Positions 5,431 to 6,362 of a DNA stretch of 6,362 nucleotides are shown piece after piece. The notes beneath the pieces are model-generated. The model saw only the letters and a list, made by a program, of their open reading frames with translations. It was not told the origin of the DNA and ran no database searches. A program made the translations under genes and the position numbers. This stretch comes from Clostridia bacterium (GTDB taxonomy: Bacteria > Bacillota_E > SLMV01 > PUMD01): assembly GCA_007128555.1 (NCBI GenBank), contig SKXF01000126.1:1-6362 (forward strand), written 5' to 3'. Every line of letters starts with the position of its first letter. The first letter of the stretch is position 1.

Positions 5431-6362
5431 CTACCTCTTCGGTCCTCTGCCTCTGCTAACACCCCTGCTCATACTGACTTCAAAGGAGAGGCTGCCCAGC
5501 TCGTTGCCGTCGGCATCGCGGACCGTGGCTACGTATGTCGTGTTATCCTCCAGGGCGTAGTTCCGGGTATGGAAGTTCACGATGTACTGTCCGCCGCCGA
5601 AGCGAAGCGCATTCCCTCCCACTCCCAGTTCCCAGGACACCACACCTTCAATCTCGAGGTAGATGCCTTCCAGCACATCCCTCGCGACCTGTCCATCTTC
5701 ATCGACCAGGTGGAACTTGAGTGGTAGGGTTGTCCCGTACTGGATCACAAACTCCTCGTTGGTCACAGGAGGCAACCATTCGACCCCGAACCCAGGAGAG
5801 ACCGGGGCTTCGTCCGTCACAGTTACAGAAGCGGAGGCCCCTATGTCTGCCACCACTTCCCCGGTGACCGCATCGATGAGGGCGAAGGTGATCGTGTAAT
5901 CGCCCTCTTCGCTGAAATTCAGCGTCCAGTCCGTGGTCGCTGTGTAGTCCGCCGGGAGCTCAAAGCCCGCCGAGGGACCCCAGAAACCATTGTCGGTGAA
6001 GGTATGCTCTTCATCTTCGCTGTCTGTTGCCGTGAAAGTCACGATCCCGGGACCATCTGTCTCGATGGCAAACCGGACTCCCTCGTACCCGAAGTCACCC
6101 TCAACGTCCGTCTTGAAGGTGATCGCCACCTCGACATCCTTGTCCATGACGATCTCGGCTGGAAGCTCGTAATCGAACACATAGGTAGAGGCAACGGGCC
6201 CAACGTAGACCGTCACCGAATCGGTAATACCGGACACGACATCTCCATCAGCGGCTTTGATCAGGCTGAAGGTGATGGTGTATTCGCCGTCTTCGCTGAA
6301 GTTCAACGTCCAGGCCGTGGTCGCTGTGTAGTCCGCCGGGAGATCAAAGCCCTCCGAGGGTC
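5431..6362 (-). CDS. Secreted/surface repeat protein, C-terminal part: Ig-like modules and PxKF-like domain (5' end outside window)
   Basis: The frame is open from the right edge of the window to TAG 5431-5433, giving 309 complete codons. A TTG at 6306 is an internal leucine, not a start. The first residues, PSEGFDLPADYTATT, recur 128 codons later as PSAGFELPADYTATT. Each module is an acidic, Thr/Val/Phe-rich beta sequence of Ig-like character containing TLNFSE-x-G-x-YTITF. One full module (5812-6198) and the end of another are seen. A final domain follows with QYGTTLPLKFHLVDEDGQ, then GGGQYIVNFHTRNY and TYVATVRDADGNELGSLSFE. This resembles the PxKF domain at the C-termini of exported bacterial proteins. 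The protein ends in a basic tail (SRGVSRGRGPKR) with no LPxTG sortase signal. It is probably an envelope or S-layer-associated adhesin-like protein, but the N-terminal signal peptide and any anchor are outside the window. Confidence 0.8.
   Translation of the reverse strand, partial: PSEGFDLPADYTATTAWTLNFSEDGEYTITFSLIKAADGDVVSGITDSVTVYVGPVASTYVFDYELPAEIVMDKDVEVAITFKTDVEGDFGYEGVRFAIETDGPGIVTFTATDSEDEEHTFTDNGFWGPSAGFELPADYTATTDWTLNFSEEGDYTITFALIDAVTGEVVADIGASASVTVTDEAPVSPGFGVEWLPPVTNEEFVIQYGTTLPLKFHLVDEDGQVARDVLEGIYLEIEGVVSWELGVGGNALRFGGGQYIVNFHTRNYALEDNTTYVATVRDADGNELGSLSFEVSMSRGVSRGRGPKR
5881..5978 (-). repeat. Direct repeat copy A inside the surface-protein gene (384-bp period)
   Basis: This stretch aligns without gaps to 6265-6362 at an offset of exactly 384 bases (128 codons). 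By eye there are 11 differences in 98 positions. It encodes the PSAGFELPADYTATT ... TLNFSEEGDYTITF part of the module. Similarity at the DNA level falls away quickly on the left side of the block. Confidence 0.85.
6265..6362 (-). repeat. Direct repeat copy B inside the surface-protein gene, cut by window edge
   Basis: This is the partner of the copy at 5881-5978. It encodes PSEGFDLPADYTATT ... TLNFSEDGEYTITF and likely continues past the right edge, since the match is still strong at the last base. More modules may lie beyond. Confidence 0.85.

Noticed and set aside
5176..5727. Plus-strand open frame crossing the intergenic gap into the surface-protein gene
   Set aside because: Its right half is antisense to the PxKF-like domain and its left half runs through hairpins without a start signal.
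1..6362. CRISPR array, rRNA or replication origin
   Set aside because: No regularly spaced short repeats, conserved RNA sequence or iteron/DnaA-box cluster was seen; the only tandem repetition is inside the surface-protein gene.

Overview
This 6.4 kb window of moderately high-GC bacterial DNA reads mostly on the minus strand. Strong Shine-Dalgarno sites (GAGGAGGA, GAGGAG, AAAGGAG) sit 6-9 nt before three of the genes. Together with the transposase remnant and the repeat-built surface protein, this suggests a GC-rich anaerobic or thermophilic Firmicute (Clostridia/Limnochordia-like). That placement is inference from style; there is no rRNA or other phylogenetic marker in the window.

Left end (1-1600) is a worn accessory patch. 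It begins with the last 68 codons of an IS4/IS5-type DDE transposase. Next comes a small glycine-rich hydrophobic protein (about 420-728) whose N-terminus is not clearly defined. An opposing short ORF (852-1103, open to 1154) follows and looks like the C-terminal remnant of a larger protein. The next 450 bases carry no convincing gene, only a perfect 7-bp hairpin that may end the transcript arriving from the right.

Centre (1603-3555, minus) is one 650-residue gene. Its first half is a polytopic membrane region with about eight hydrophobic segments. Its second half is soluble and can be divided by eye into seven WD40-like units, so it is probably a membrane-tethered seven-bladed propeller. I do not recognise a named family for this combination.

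Right-centre (4001-4934, minus) is a compact two-gene operon. The first gene is a clear free methionine-(R)-sulfoxide reductase (GAF-fold fRMsr, msrC/yebR type) with all three cysteines. Nineteen bases later comes a small four-helix membrane protein with the His/Asp pattern of the YdjM/DUF457-like membrane 'metal-dependent hydrolase' group.

Right end (5431-6362, minus, 5' truncated by the window edge) is the C-terminal part of a secreted or surface protein. It has acidic Ig-like beta modules repeating every 128 codons, then a PxKF-like terminal domain and a basic tail. Two GC-rich hairpins lie between its stop and the msrC operon, where a transcription boundary is expected.

The genes do not form one pathway. 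The window is a mosaic of IS debris, an orphan membrane propeller protein, an oxidative-repair operon and a repetitive envelope protein, separated by three unusually long intergenic stretches of 440-500 bases.
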